Positions 24,340-35,099 of a DNA stretch of 64,000 nucleotides are shown here, piece by piece. A program made the position numbers and the translations under genes. This stretch comes from Apricaphanius iberus. Lineage: Eukaryota; Chordata; Actinopteri; Cyprinodontiformes; Aphaniidae. The notes beneath the pieces are model-generated. The model searched no databases. It was not told where the DNA came from and worked only from the letters and a program-made list of their open reading frames with translations. The stretch lies in NCBI GenBank assembly GCA_028564705.1, contig JAPXFQ010000344.1, positions 5,001 through 69,000 of the forward strand. The letters are read 5' to 3'. How positions within the stretch are numbered: position 1 is the stretch's first letter; every line of letters begins with the position of its first letter.

Positions 24340-25440
24340 TATTACAGCCGGTAAATCTCCTTTCTCGACTGACTCCCATCATATGGATATATGCTGATCG
24401 TGGCTGGATATAAACTTCTCCCAAAGGACTCCAACTTATCTGGGTGAGTAAATAAACATAATATTTGCTCAACTTTTGCCTGAACTTTTCCATTACAAAC
24501 ACGAACATTCTCTGCGGCCCTGAGGTCCTCTAGCAGCCTGTTCCAGAGGTGAGGGCCGTAATAATGGAAAGACGCCTCACCATGAGTCTGTGTCCTGACT
24601 TTGGGGATGAGGAGACGGCTGCTAGAGGAGTGCAGAGACCGCGAGGGTTCATACGGTAAAAGCATTTCTGACAGATAAGAAGGCCCAAGACCATTAAGAC
24701 ACTTAAAAACCATTAAAAGAACCTTAAAATGGATCCTAAAACATACGGGGAGCCAATGCAGTGATTCTAAGACCGGTGTAATGAGCTCCTTCCTCCTGGT
24801 CTTCATCAGGACACGAGCTGCTGGGTTTGTAGAAGCTGTAAACCTGATGTAATCTTTTTGGGAAGACCAGAAATCAGGGTGTTACAATAATCGATTCTAC
24901 TGGTGATAAAAGCTGCATTAGCGCCTCCGTATTGGCCAGAGAGAGAATGGGGCGGAGTCTGGCGATGTTCTTTAGGTGATAAAAACCTATTTCAGTGATA
25001 TTTTTAATGTGAGGGATAAAAGTCAGCTCAGAGTCAAAAATCACACCCAGATTCTTCACTTATAAAGAAGGATTAAAATACAGTAATTGTAGTTTTGGTA
25101 AAAGTTTTTCTCTGAGCTTCAGGACCGATAACTAAAACCTCAGTTTTGTCCTGGTTGAGCTGGAGAAAGTTTTCTGTCATCCAGGATTTAATGTCTAAAA
25201 TGCAGTTAAAAAGTGCATCCATTGGCCGTGTGTCATCAGGAGACATGGAGATGTACAACTGTGTATCATCAGCACAACTGTGAAAGCTAACTCCATGTCT
25301 CCTGATAACACTGCCAAGAGGGAGCATATACAGGTTAAAAAGCACTGGGCCTAAAACTGAACCCTGGGGAACACCACATGTAATAATAAATGTTCTCTGG
25401 TATGTTTGGAGGCCTTTAAACATTCTGAGTGCTTCAGTTT
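24340..25440 (-). pseudogene. L2-type LINE ORF2 (RT to C-terminus), antisense, frameshifted
   Basis: Three consecutive minus-strand frames carry one ORF2 in order. First, 25423-25073 has GVPQGSVLGPVLFNLYMLPLG, CADDTQLYI and WMTENFLQLNQDKTEVLVIG (reverse transcriptase palm and following block). Next, 25059-24874 has KNLGVIFDSELTF and FYHLKNIARLRPILS. Last, 24806 onwards has HWLPVCFRIHFKVLLM, PSRSLHSSSSRLL and YYGPHLWNRL. These are the known blocks of L2-clade LINEs. The catalytic YADD reads CADD, and frameshifts separate the blocks, so it is dead. The endonuclease half is absent. Confidence 0.9.
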
Positions 25441-26215
25441 TTACAAACTTCCCGCAGACATGACGGCTCTGATGTTACATTTTCACTACTTTGTAGTTTT
25501 GGGCGATTTTAATCTTCCACGTCACTTTTACTCAGCACCAGACTTTCAATAAGTCCAACACTTTACAATAAGGCTTCCCTTATAAATGGCTAATAAATAC
25601 TTCATATATATGTCGCTAGTTAATCTGTAAAGACTTTGGAAATCATTCGAGAGTGTTTATTCTGCATTAATTAGAGGTTTGAGTGCTTAATCATGTTAAA
25701 GTGATAAATAGTATATATTGCTTACAAAGTAGTAGCTCACACTGAAATGTTTAATTTAGCAACTCTAGATCAAATACATAGATTAGCTCTTAATTTGGCA
25801 AGAAACCAATCCGTTTTGTCTCTTTCTAACCCTTAATTCCTGCATGATGAACACTTTTTAAGATGAGGCCCATCTAATCTGGACCTGCGTGTAAATAACC
25901 CAGTTTCCTGCCGTTGTTTAACACCAGAAGCGTGGAACAGAAGGGAGGCTGGATCCAGCGGAGGCGGCTAGTCGAGCTCTCCTCAAGATGAAACAAATGT
26001 GGAAACAGCTTAAGCTGCCCACACAAACATTGTTTTTTCCTCACTCCCCTGGGAGGAAGAGTTAGAGGCTGGACCCGGTCTTCGTTCAGGCTCCCGAGCC
26101 TCAATAACCTCTGGATAATTACATGCGACAACGACAGAAGAGAGCAGTAATTGGCACCTGATATCCTCTCTTCCCCTCCTTCGACAGGGTGAATTTGAAT
26201 AATCCTGACACTCGG

Positions 26216-26216
<1 letters not shown>
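25441..26216. other. Non-coding stretch, no gene recognised
   Basis: No recognised gene. Minus-strand frames near 25874-26319 overlap the CA repeat and are not credible genes. Confidence 0.5.

Positions 26217-26246
<30 letters not shown>
26217..26246. repeat. (CA)n microsatellite
   Basis: An almost uninterrupted ACACAC run of about 30 bases. Confidence 0.95.
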
Positions 26247-26248
<2 letters not shown>

Positions 26249-26800
26249 TAAGTGCTTCTTTGAGGGAACGAGCTGGAGGTCTGCAGATAAAACAGAAAGG
26301 AACAGAAAATGACACGCATTCAGGCGCTGATGGCTGCTAAATTATTTCAAATGCGAGCTGCAGTTTCAGAACAACTGGAACAGTGAGCAGTTATGGGTTT
26401 GTCCTGCTGGACATTTCTGCCTGTCTCTCTCTGATTGGGCAAACGTCCTATAATACGATGAAACGCTAAAGAAAAATGCTCCCGGGAAGATAAAATCCTT
26501 CATAATTTTCTTCCTTTGTTCAATTCTTACTTAACTTTGTCAGTACCACTGGAATAACCTGATAAATTCGCCTTTCCACTGAGACTCACCCTAAAATCAA
26601 CGTAACATGTGGAGACGATCGGAAAAATACAGCTTATAGAGATGTTTATAAGAGGTACTACCAACCGTAACTACCTGAGCGTCGCCATATTGGAATCCCA
26701 ACTTATCCAACTACGTTACTGGAGTGCTTGTTTTTCCGTGGATGTGATGTCAAACCCAGTTCTGAGTTATGACTTCAAGTAAATGAAACACACCAGTAGT
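26247..26800. other. Non-coding stretch, no gene recognised
   Basis: Mixed sequence with no recognised family. Confidence 0.5.
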
Positions 26801-26804
26801 TTGA

Positions 26805-29240
26805 GGTGATATATTTAGCTACGCAGTTTAGCTTGCTAGCTAATTATTTAGCTCTGAGCTAAATGTTTGGTCATTGATTGATTGACTTATATAGTTGTTT
26901 TAAAACAGTCAATCAAACAGCCAAAGTGCTTCACAAAGACTATAAAAAATTCCAGATTTGCTACAAGTAGAAATCTAGAATAAAATATCATAAAGCCGCT
27001 GTGCACTGAAACCCTTACTGAATAGCTTGCTAGCTGAATATTCATCTTCAAATTAAATATTTATTTTATTATCTTAATATTTAGGTTGAAACTAAATATT
27101 TAGCTAACCAGTTTAATTGTCTAGCTAAATATTTATCTTCAAACTAAATATTTATTTTCTTATCTAAATATTTAGTTTGAAGCTAAATATTTAGCTAGCC
27201 AGTTTAGCTTGCTAGCTAAATATTCATCTTCAAACTAAATATTTATTTTCTTATCTGAATATTTAGTTTGAAGCTAAATATTTAGCTAGCCAGTTTAGCT
27301 TGCTAGCTAAATATTCATCTTCAAACTAAATATTTATTTTGTTATCTTAATATTTAGGTTGAAACTAAATATTTAGCTGACCAGTTTAGTTTGCTAGCTA
27401 AATATGTTCAAACTAATTATTTATTTTTCTATCCAAATATTTAGTTTGAAGGTAAATTTTTAGCTAGCCAGTTTGGCTCGCTAGATAAATATTTTTCTTC
27501 AAACTAAATATTTATTTTGCTATCTAAATATTTAGTTTGAAGCTAAATACTTCGCTAGCCAGTTTAGCTTGCTAGCTAAATATTCATGTTCAGACTAAAT
27601 ATTTATTTTGTTATCTAAATATTTAGTTTGAAGGTAAATGTTTAGCTAGCCAGTTTAGCTTGCTAGCTAAATGTTCATCTTCAAACTGAATATTTAGTCG
27701 AAGCAAAATGTTTTGCAAGCCAGTTTAGTTTGTTACCTTAATATTTACCTTCAAAAAATATTTATTTTGTTATCAAAATATTTAGTTTGAAGCTAAATAT
27801 ATAGCTAGCTAGTTTAGCTTGCTAGCAAAATATTTATCTTCAAACTGAATATTTAGTCGAAGCCAAATATTTGGCAAGCCAGTTTAGTTTGTTACCTTAA
27901 TATTTACCTTCAAAAAATATTTATTTTGTTATCAAAATATTTAGTTTGAAGGTAAATGTTTAGCTAGCCAGTTTGGCTCGCTAGATAAATATTTTTCTTC
28001 AAACTAAATATTTATTTTGTTATCTAAATATTTAGTTTGAAGGTAAATGTGTAGCTAACCAGTTTAATTGTCTAGCTAAATATTTATCTTCAAACTAAAT
28101 ATTTATTTTCTTATCTTAATATTTAGTTTGAAGCTAAATATTTAGCTAACCAGTTTAGCTTGCTAGCTAAATATTCATGTTCAGACTAAATATATATTTT
28201 GATATCTTAATATTTAGGTTGAAACTAAATATTTAGCTAACCAGTTTAATTGTCTAGCTAAATATTTATCTTAAAACTAAATATTTATTTTCTTATCTAA
28301 ATATTTAGTTTGAAGATAAATATTTAGCTAACCAGTTTATTTGTCTAGCTAAATCTTTATCTTCAAACTAAATATTTATTTTCTTATCTTAATATTTAGT
28401 TTGAAGCTAAATATTTAGCTAGCCAGTTTAGCTTGCTAGCTAAATATTCATCTTCAAACTAAATATTTATTTTGTTATCTTAATATTTAGGTTGAAACTA
28501 AATATTTAGCTAACCAGTTTAGTTTGAAGCTAAATATTTAGCTAGCTAGTTTAGCTTCCTAGCTAAATATTTATCTTTAAGCTGAATATTTAGTCGAAGC
28601 CAAATGTTTGGCAAGCCAGTTTAGTTTGTTACCTTAATATTTATTTTGTTATCAAAATATTTGGTTTGAAGGTAAATGTTTAGCTAGCTAGTTTGGCTCG
28701 CTAGATAAATATTTTTCTTCAAACTAAATATTTATTTTGCTATCTAAATATTTAGTTTGAAGCTAAATACTTAGCTAGCCAGTTTAGCTTGCTAGCTAAA
28801 TATTCATGTTCAGACTAAATATTTATTTTGTTATCTAAATATTTAGTTTGAAGGTAAATTTTTAGCTAGCCAGTTTGGCTCGCTAGATAAATATTTTTCT
28901 TCAAACTAAATATTTATTTTGCTATCTAAATGTTTAGTTTGTAGCTAAATACTTAGTTAGCCAGTTTAGCTTGCTAGCTAAATATTCATGTTCAGACTAA
29001 ATATTTATTTTGTTATCTAAATATTTAGTTTGAAGGTAAATGTGTAGCTAACCAGTTTAATTGTCTAGCTAAATATTTATCTTCAAACTAAATAATTAGC
29101 TTGCTCACTAAATATTTAGTTCAAAGCCAAATGTTCAGCTAGCTAGTTTAGCTTCAAACTGAATATTTAGTTTGAAGCTAAATATTTAGCCTTTTAACTA
29201 GATATTTAGTTTGTAAACTAAATATTTAGGTGCCAAATAA
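26805..29240. repeat. Satellite of ~91-bp units rich in TAAATATTTA palindromes
   Basis: A unit of about 91 bp (GCTAGCCAGTTTAGCTTG, CTAGCTAAATATTCATC, TTCAAACTAAATATTTA, a short spacer, then TAAATATTTAGTTTGAAG) repeats about two dozen times. Within each unit CTTCAAACTAAATATTTA and TAAATATTTAGTTTGAAG are reverse complements around a spacer of about 10 bases, so every unit can fold into a hairpin. Units differ by small changes (ATTCATCTTC / ATTTTTCTTC; CAGTTTAGC / CAGTTTGGCTCG), and similar variants recur at spacings of several units, which implies block duplication. Confidence 0.9.
26873..27010 (-). mobile_element. LINE-tail-like insertion inside the 91-bp array
   Basis: CATTGATTGATTGACTTATA followed by CAGCCAAAGTGCTTCACAAA breaks the satellite between its first partial unit (26810-26872) and the main array. 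The motif resembles the antisense tail of L2-type LINEs or SINEs (compare 4313 onwards). Confidence 0.4.
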
Positions 29241-29390
29241 ATATATAGTTGTAACCATTGGCATTTGTAAATGAATAAATAACAAGGATGCAAATATGAC
29301 TGAAAAATGTCATTTTTTTCTTACGAAAGGCTAAATCACCCATATTATTGCTGTAAACTTTACTGTGTAGCTTTACAAACCAGAACCGAT
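29241..29390 (+). mobile_element. Conserved flank (end) of the AAATATTTAG element family
   Basis: GGATGCAAATATGACTGAAA, then TTTTTTTCTTACGAAAGGCT, CCCATATTATTGCTGTAAAC and TTTACTGT. The same order of blocks follows the arrays near 19.4 and 50.4 kb and precedes, in reverse, those near 7.3, 48.4 and 57.6 kb. It probably forms the right terminus of the element that carries the 91-bp satellite. Confidence 0.65.
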
Positions 29391-30699
29391 TCTTAGGATG
29401 ATACGAAGGTTTAAAAAAAAATTTTATTGGTGAGAAGAAAAGCTTTTTATCTAAAAATGAGGCTGGGTTATTTGGGTCGGTTCTGGTGCTGGAGAAGGCA
29501 GGATGCGTCCAACTGGTGTTACTTGAAAAATAGGGAGAAAGATGCAGAAAGTGTTTGCTGACAGCCTCCCCTCCTACAGAAGGGTCCAAACCCGTGCGTG
29601 GAGTTCTGATGCTGCTCAGTTTGTTCCAATGAGTCATTTTGACCCTGATGAGAGCGTCTGTTTCTCCATGAGGCTTACGGAGGAACGGAAAGGGTTAAGG
29701 ATGAAGACGTTATTCGTAGAACAGATGGAGGATTGTGGGAGGACTCCAGACCTTCTGGAAGTTTCTCAAAGTTTTGCCCTGGCTGTTTTTTTTCCTGTTT
29801 GTCTGTGGAACCGCTGAAGATCTCTTCCCCCACGCCGGTTCATCCCTCGGGTTCAGCCGTCCCTTCTGCCGTCGGAGTTTCATGTTTCTCTGCCGCATGT
29901 ATTAAAAAACCTCCTTAAAACCTGGAGCTCCGTAGACGTAGACCTCCGTCTCAGATTTGTCTGGAAGGTAAAACGTTACAGACGTGTGTTACGGAGGTCG
30001 TATTTCAGGATGTCACTCGTCTGTAACACCAATCATTAAAAAGTCGTTGTTTTTTTTTTTTCTGGGAAGGAACCACTTTAGCTTGAAAAGCCATTGATCG
30101 CCCACTCAGGCATTGATGTTCTCCCTCTCAGTTACCACAAAAACATCCGACTGAGCCTCCAGCGGGATCACGGCAGACCTCATTGTCTCAAATAGAGTCA
30201 GAGGAGGCCGTGTAGTTTCACAGCGGGGTGTTTGCTCCTCCCCTGAGGAGAAAACTTCCTCCCCCAACCACGACCGGGTCTTCCTACACGCCGCCTCATG
30301 AATAAACCGCCCGAGCTTTCACACCGCATCCCTGCTTTGTTCAGCCTCGCCGCTCTCGCCAGCATTTACCGTCTGCAATGGTGTGAAATATTCATTCGGG
30401 CTGTAACAAAAACGAAGCAGCAGAGGAACATAAGTGGAGGAGAAGACCTTGGATTTAATAATCTGTTACTCTCAGAGATCGTGATGACACCAAAACATGA
30501 CTTTAGTGCAACTCTATTCAGTCATTTTCTATCCAATTGCTAGGCTGAGCTCTCAGTAGTGACACTAATTGCTCCTTAATTTGTCTTCTTGGCAGAAACC
30601 CAGAGCGCTTTTTTCCTGAAGTGGCCGTCATAGCGAGGCTTTCATTCTTCATAGTTCTGCTTATATCTTCATGGCTCATGTTTCATCCATCCACTACGT
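29391..30699. other. Unique-looking block; candidate conserved non-coding DNA at ~30090-30660
   Basis: No recognised gene. About 30090-30660 has balanced composition, no repeats, and AT-rich cores such as GTGAAATATTCATTC and CACTAATTGCTCCTTAATTT of the kind common in developmental enhancers. The functional suggestion is inference. Confidence 0.3.
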
Positions 30700-31195
30700 C
30701 TGATGGCATCTCCAGGAGTGGCTAGCGTTGTCCGTACGTCGCAAAAGTTGCAGGAAAAAAATCCGCCTTCAACTGCAACACCCTTTCTATGTGCGACTCC
30801 CAGTCTTGGACGCGCCATTGGCGTTTGGGCTGCAAACACTCGTGCCCAAGCTTATTGCTCTGACAGTCGTGTTTTTGGGCTTTGGGAGGAAGTGGGAGCA
30901 CCTGGAGACTGGAAGCGCTCACGACGTGTTTCCGAATAAATCTGCATTCGGGTCCTCCTTCGTCACCATCAGGGCAAATGTGAACGTCTTTTCGTGATCC
31001 CCACTTATGGGGTTTTCAACACTCACCTTAAATTTCACCAAACAGCGCTTGGCGGGGTTTAAAAACGGGTGCACAAAGAAGTTTGTCCTAGCAGAGTTGC
31101 CGTCATTGGCGATCCCGAGAGTAAAGCCCGATTCGAATTCGAGTGGAAAGGGCACTGCACTGACGGTTTTTTGGTGGAACATTAATATTTCTACA
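30700..31195. other. Unclassified coding-like segment, both strands open in parts
   Basis: This block has higher GC than its surroundings and overlapping open frames on both strands. On the plus strand: 30703-30939 and 30728-30997. On the minus strand: 31182-30919 (FESGFTLGIANDGNSARTNF) and 30922-30722. None resembles a family I recognise; the frames abut as if one diverged coding sequence were frameshifted. It could be a degraded transposon ORF or a processed pseudogene. Confidence 0.3.
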
Positions 31196-31964
31196 AAAAA
31201 AGTACCAAAGTATCAAAAATAACGAGTTAAACGGTTTATACAAGTACACAATTATGCCTTTAGTAAGAGCATATATCTATGTGGAATTAAGAGGTAAGCT
31301 ATACTAGATCAATCTGATAAAAGTGTTATTATATACATCCCAAAATACTTTCATTATATATTGTCTTCATATTAAATAAAGAACTGTGAAGGAATAAGAG
31401 TTGATCGGATGAAGAAGAAAGTTTAAAGTCAAAGCTCTGTGTGCTTAAACTACATATGTACTTAATGTGTGGACAGATGTGAAGCCGGAAGGTGGAGGGC
31501 TACAACAAAAAACATGTTTTCTATTAAAATGATATTAAAAATGACAAGTTATCCGCATTGTTTAATGATCCTGTTAGTTTAGAGTCACATGAAGGGGATA
31601 TTTTGGTCAGCAGTGAACACAGAGCTGATCCAGCACTGATGTCGATGACAGAACTTGGTAAAATACGGAAAATCAGGATGAAGGAAAAAGAAAAGTCCCA
31701 AATGTTTTAATTTCTTTTATTGGTTAACAGCTGTTTGCAGTTAACTGTAGTCTGATGTTCAATTAAAACTTTAATTCTGAACCATACCCCACAAAAACAG
31801 TTAGTTTTGTTTCTTTATCCGCCCGCTCTCCGTGTCAGACGGTGACTGAGAGAACAGCAGGTGGCAGCCACGCAGGCCTGAATGATTTCATTCGATTAAC
31901 CTAGTTTCCTCCAGAACAGTTCAAGGTAGAATATTACTGACCCAAAACTGTGCGTCAGCCCTCA
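31196..31964. other. Non-coding stretch, no gene recognised
   Basis: AT-rich sequence with no recognised repeat. Confidence 0.5.
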
Positions 31965-32284
31965 AAAGGCCAAACTCCGCCCACAGAATGTGAAGCCAAC
32001 GCGGAAGTGACAAAAATTGCAGTTCCTCCCTCATCCACTGGAGGCTGGCTCCAAAAAGGAGCAACTTCCCATTGACTCCCATGTTAAAAAGTCCAACTTT
32101 ACAGCAAAAATAAACATGTTTACAGCCTGGTTCAAAAAACCATTTTAGGTTAGATAGTTCAGGTTTACCATCATGACAACTCTGAGGGGGGTGAATTTTT
32201 TTTCTAACTCCTCCGTTTATTTTTTATTTAATTGTGAAATTATGAATAATTAGGGGCGTGTCCTTTTGATTGACAGGTCCGTCT
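31965..32284 (+). mobile_element. Common teleost repeat, left part (GAGGCTGGCTCC type)
   Basis: GGAGGCTGGCTCCAAAAAGG, CCCATTGACTCCCATGTTAA, CCAACTTTACAGCAAAAATA, AACATGTTTACAGCCTGGTT, ATCATGACAACTCTGAGG and GGGCGTGTCCTTTTGATTGA form an ordered set that I recognise as a widespread fish interspersed repeat. It leads straight into the GCTAAT/GCTAAC minisatellite. A reverse-oriented partner end appears at about 33930-34030 (GACAAGTTGGCTTCATTTTTG against GTGAAGCCAACGCGGAAGTG), which suggests an inverted-repeat element of about 2 kb. Confidence 0.6.
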
Positions 32285-33055
32285 AGGCTAACGCTGGTGA
32301 CTAATGGTGGCTAACTGTAGCTAATGGTGGCTAATGGTGGCTAACTGTAGCTAATGGTAGCTAACGCTGGTGGCTAATGGTGGCTAACTGTAGCTAATGG
32401 TGGCTAACTGTAGCTAATGGTGGCTAATGGTGGCTAATGGTGGCTAACGCTGGTGGCTAATGGTGGCTAACTGTAGCTAATGTTGGCTAACAGTAGCTAA
32501 TGGTAGCTAACGCTGGTGGCTAATGGTGGCTAACACTGGTGGCTAATGGTGGCTAACTGTAGCGAATGTTGGCTAACTGTAGCTAATGGTAGCTAACGCT
32601 GGTGGCTAATGGTGGCTAACTGTAGCTAATGGTGGCTAACGCTGGTGGCTAATGGTGGCTAACTGTAGCTAATGTTGGCTAACTGTAGCTAATGGTAACT
32701 AACGCTGGTGGCTAATGCTGGCTAACTGTAGCTAATGTTGGCTAACTGTAGCCAATGGTTGCTAACGCTGGTGGCTAATGGTGGCTAACTGTAGCTAATG
32801 GCAGCAAACACTGGTGGCTAATGGTGGCTAACCGTAGCTAATGGTAGCTAACGCTGGTGGCTAATGGTGGTTAAATGTAGCTAGTGGTGGCTAACTGTAG
32901 CTAATGGTTGCTAACGCTGGTGGCTAATGGTGGCTAACTGTAGCTAATGGTGGCTAAATGTAGCTAATGGTGGCTAACTGTAGCTAACGGTGGCTAACTG
33001 TAGGTAATGGTGGCTAACTGTAGCTAATGGTGGCTAACTGTAGCTAATAGCTTGC
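32285..33055 (+). repeat. GCTAATGGTGGCTAACTGTA minisatellite
   Basis: Hexanucleotide-related units (GCTAATGGTG, GCTAACTGTA, GCTAACGCTGGTG) recur for about 770 bp, mostly as 20-bp GCTAATGGTGGCTAACTGTA dimers with a GCTGGTG interruption roughly every 60-90 bp. There is no coding content. It is internal to the teleost repeat above. Confidence 0.95.
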
Positions 33056-34035
33056 TCCGTAGTCTGCTGTCCCCCTCTGCTTGTTTGGAAGCTCTTCACA
33101 GCCTGGGACTAACATAAAGACTTCAGTCATTTGGTGTTTCTGAACTCCACTATCAGTTGCCTCTGCAGTTTTTATTCCGTTTTGGATGTTAATCTGCAAT
33201 TATTGGGCAAAGACGGCTTGCTGTGGTGTTGATTACAATAACAGACCGTCCAAGAAGTTTCTGCTTTGGGGGGAGGCTTCAAACCGGCTGAAGCTTCACC
33301 AGCTGGGGGGGGGGGGGTTCTGTCAGGTAGCCGACATGAATGATGTTCTGGTCGGAGCTTTTATCTCTTTCTACACGCGAGTTGGAGCAGGCGATCCGTC
33401 GGGTAGCAGCAGAGCAGCAAAGTCGGCAGGACCGATAAACCGCGGCATTCAGAGCGGGAGACTGCTAGATCAGGCTGGAAGACTACAGAGTTGGACTCTA
33501 GACAGACTGGATGATCGCTGGTTAGATCGGTACTGGTGTGAGGAAATCAGCTGGAGGCATAAACTAATGGATGAGATGTGAGGTGAGTCAAAAACCTTTT
33601 ATTTTTTGAGAGGATCTGAGTTTTCATGATGACTTTGTGACGCTTTTTGCTGGATGTGTTGTTAAGATAAGCCCATCTATGTCCTCACCCTCCACCGATG
33701 GTAATGGAAATAACACCATATTAGGCCGTATTGATCACGACCCATTTAGGTCTTATTATATAGCTATGTTTTCTTTACTCAAGATGTTTCTGGGTCTAAA
33801 GCGACACTAGTGGAAAAACGGGTAAAAAGCTGCAGCCTGCGTTAGCTTAAGTTAGCTCCTGACTAGCTTCTGACTAGCTTGTAGCTATGTCGGCTCGGAG
33901 CGTCGACCCTCCGCCCCCAGCCTCACAGCGGCAGTTTCTGAGAGTGACGCGGACAAGTTGGCTTCATTTTTGCTCCTATGGGTGACGCCAACGAGGGTTT
34001 GTCCGTTGTTTTTTAAAGTCTATGGTCAGCGTTAG
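33056..34035. mobile_element. Right part of the same repeat, with GTTAGCT-rich edge
   Basis: Includes a G-run at 33306-33317 and, near 33840-33890, GCGTTAGCTTAAGTTAGC and GACTAGCTTCTGACTAGC. It then has GCGGACAAGTTGGCTTCATT, TGCTCCTATGGGTGACG and TTTTTTAAAGTCTATGG, which resemble the usual right end of this repeat family. A 131-codon plus frame (33186-33581) has no known domain. Confidence 0.45.
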
Positions 34036-34104
34036 CTGGTATGCCCGATGGCCAGTCCAACCCTGGAGAACCGCTCCATGCCAGTCTGATGGTAAACCAC
34101 GACA

Positions 34105-34195
34105 GAGTCCTTCACCACGAGAACATTCAGAAAGGCCCCAGGCTGGGACTCGAACCCAGGACCTTGTTGAGCTGGTGTCATTTCCCGCTGCATGA
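34105..34195 (-). mobile_element. tRNA-like repeat fragment
   Basis: On the minus strand the segment reads AGGTCCTGGGTTCGAGTCCC followed by AGCCTGGGGCCTTTCTGAA. GGTTCGAGTCC (complement of 34145-34156) matches the RNA polymerase III B-box. I recognise the phrase as part of an abundant teleost repeat in which a tRNA-like head precedes GGGGCCTTTCTGTG. The A-box half is degraded, so it is not a functional tRNA. Confidence 0.6.
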
Positions 34196-35099
34196 CAATT
34201 CCCTGTCGGGTTTCACCTTCAGGAAGGCGGTGTAAATGTTTCCTCTGACGGAGCTGTGAGGAACCGTTGTGATTATTAAGATATTTCCTGTCATCGGTGT
34301 AAAATTAATCGGCCACTTTGTCTCTGAGCCTCTCTAGGTTCCTCTCAGACAAACAGGAGGCCCGTCTCGGCGATGCTCGTTCTTCCAGCTGAAGACGTGC
34401 TTCGGGACGAGATGACGCAGGGCTTTTGATCTGGCTGCTCCTGTCTGCCTGAATTATCTGAGCTGGGCGTGGGGTGTCAGGGATCTGACGGCGTCGATTA
34501 GCGCCCGGAGAAAGGAGAAGTTCTGCGCTCAGGGACGGATCACAAACCAGCAGAACGAAGCAGAAATCCTCCCAGACACCAGACAGCTGAATGTTTGCTC
34601 CACCCAATCAGGTCTTCTTGCAGCACTTTGATCAACTCCATCATGAAACTAGAAGATTAACTGGAAGTTAGTGATTAAAAGACGTAATAAAGGATTGTTT
34701 TGCAAAGCGGTGGGAGGAGGATGCATCTGCCTTCCCCTGCTTTCTGTCGTGGTTAGCACTTTTATTTCTCCTGTAAATCCAGTAAAGCCTCATTAGTGTA
34801 TATGAAGACGAACCTTTTTACAGCATGACACCTTGTTAGAGCTGATGAGCAGAAGCAGCTGCTCTCTGAGGGGCTGCACACGTGCATCAAAAATCAACTA
34901 CATCTGGATATTTATTTAATCTGCAGGGCTAACCAACCAAGACGGTGTTCATGATGGCGCCGAGTCGACTGATCCACGCGGAAATCCCTGCAGGGGAAAA
35001 AAAAACAGACACGTTTTCACTTTCTCCGAGAGGGATTTCAGCTTTTCTGCAACAACCTCACAAGTTTTCTTTGTTGGATGCCTTCTAGACAGGATTTAG
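34196..35099. other. Non-coding stretch, no gene recognised
   Basis: Balanced composition and no visible repeats. A 100-codon minus frame at 34305-34607 has no family match. Around 34780-34920 (CCTCATTAGTGTATATGAAG) it resembles conserved non-coding sequence, with no proof. Confidence 0.4.

Noticed and set aside
33186..33581. 131-codon plus frame
   Set aside because: Crosses a G-run and lies inside a repeat element. No domain recognised.
34105..34195. Functional tRNA gene on the minus strand
   Set aside because: Good B-box but no intact D-arm or acceptor stem. The flanks match a known-looking teleost repeat.
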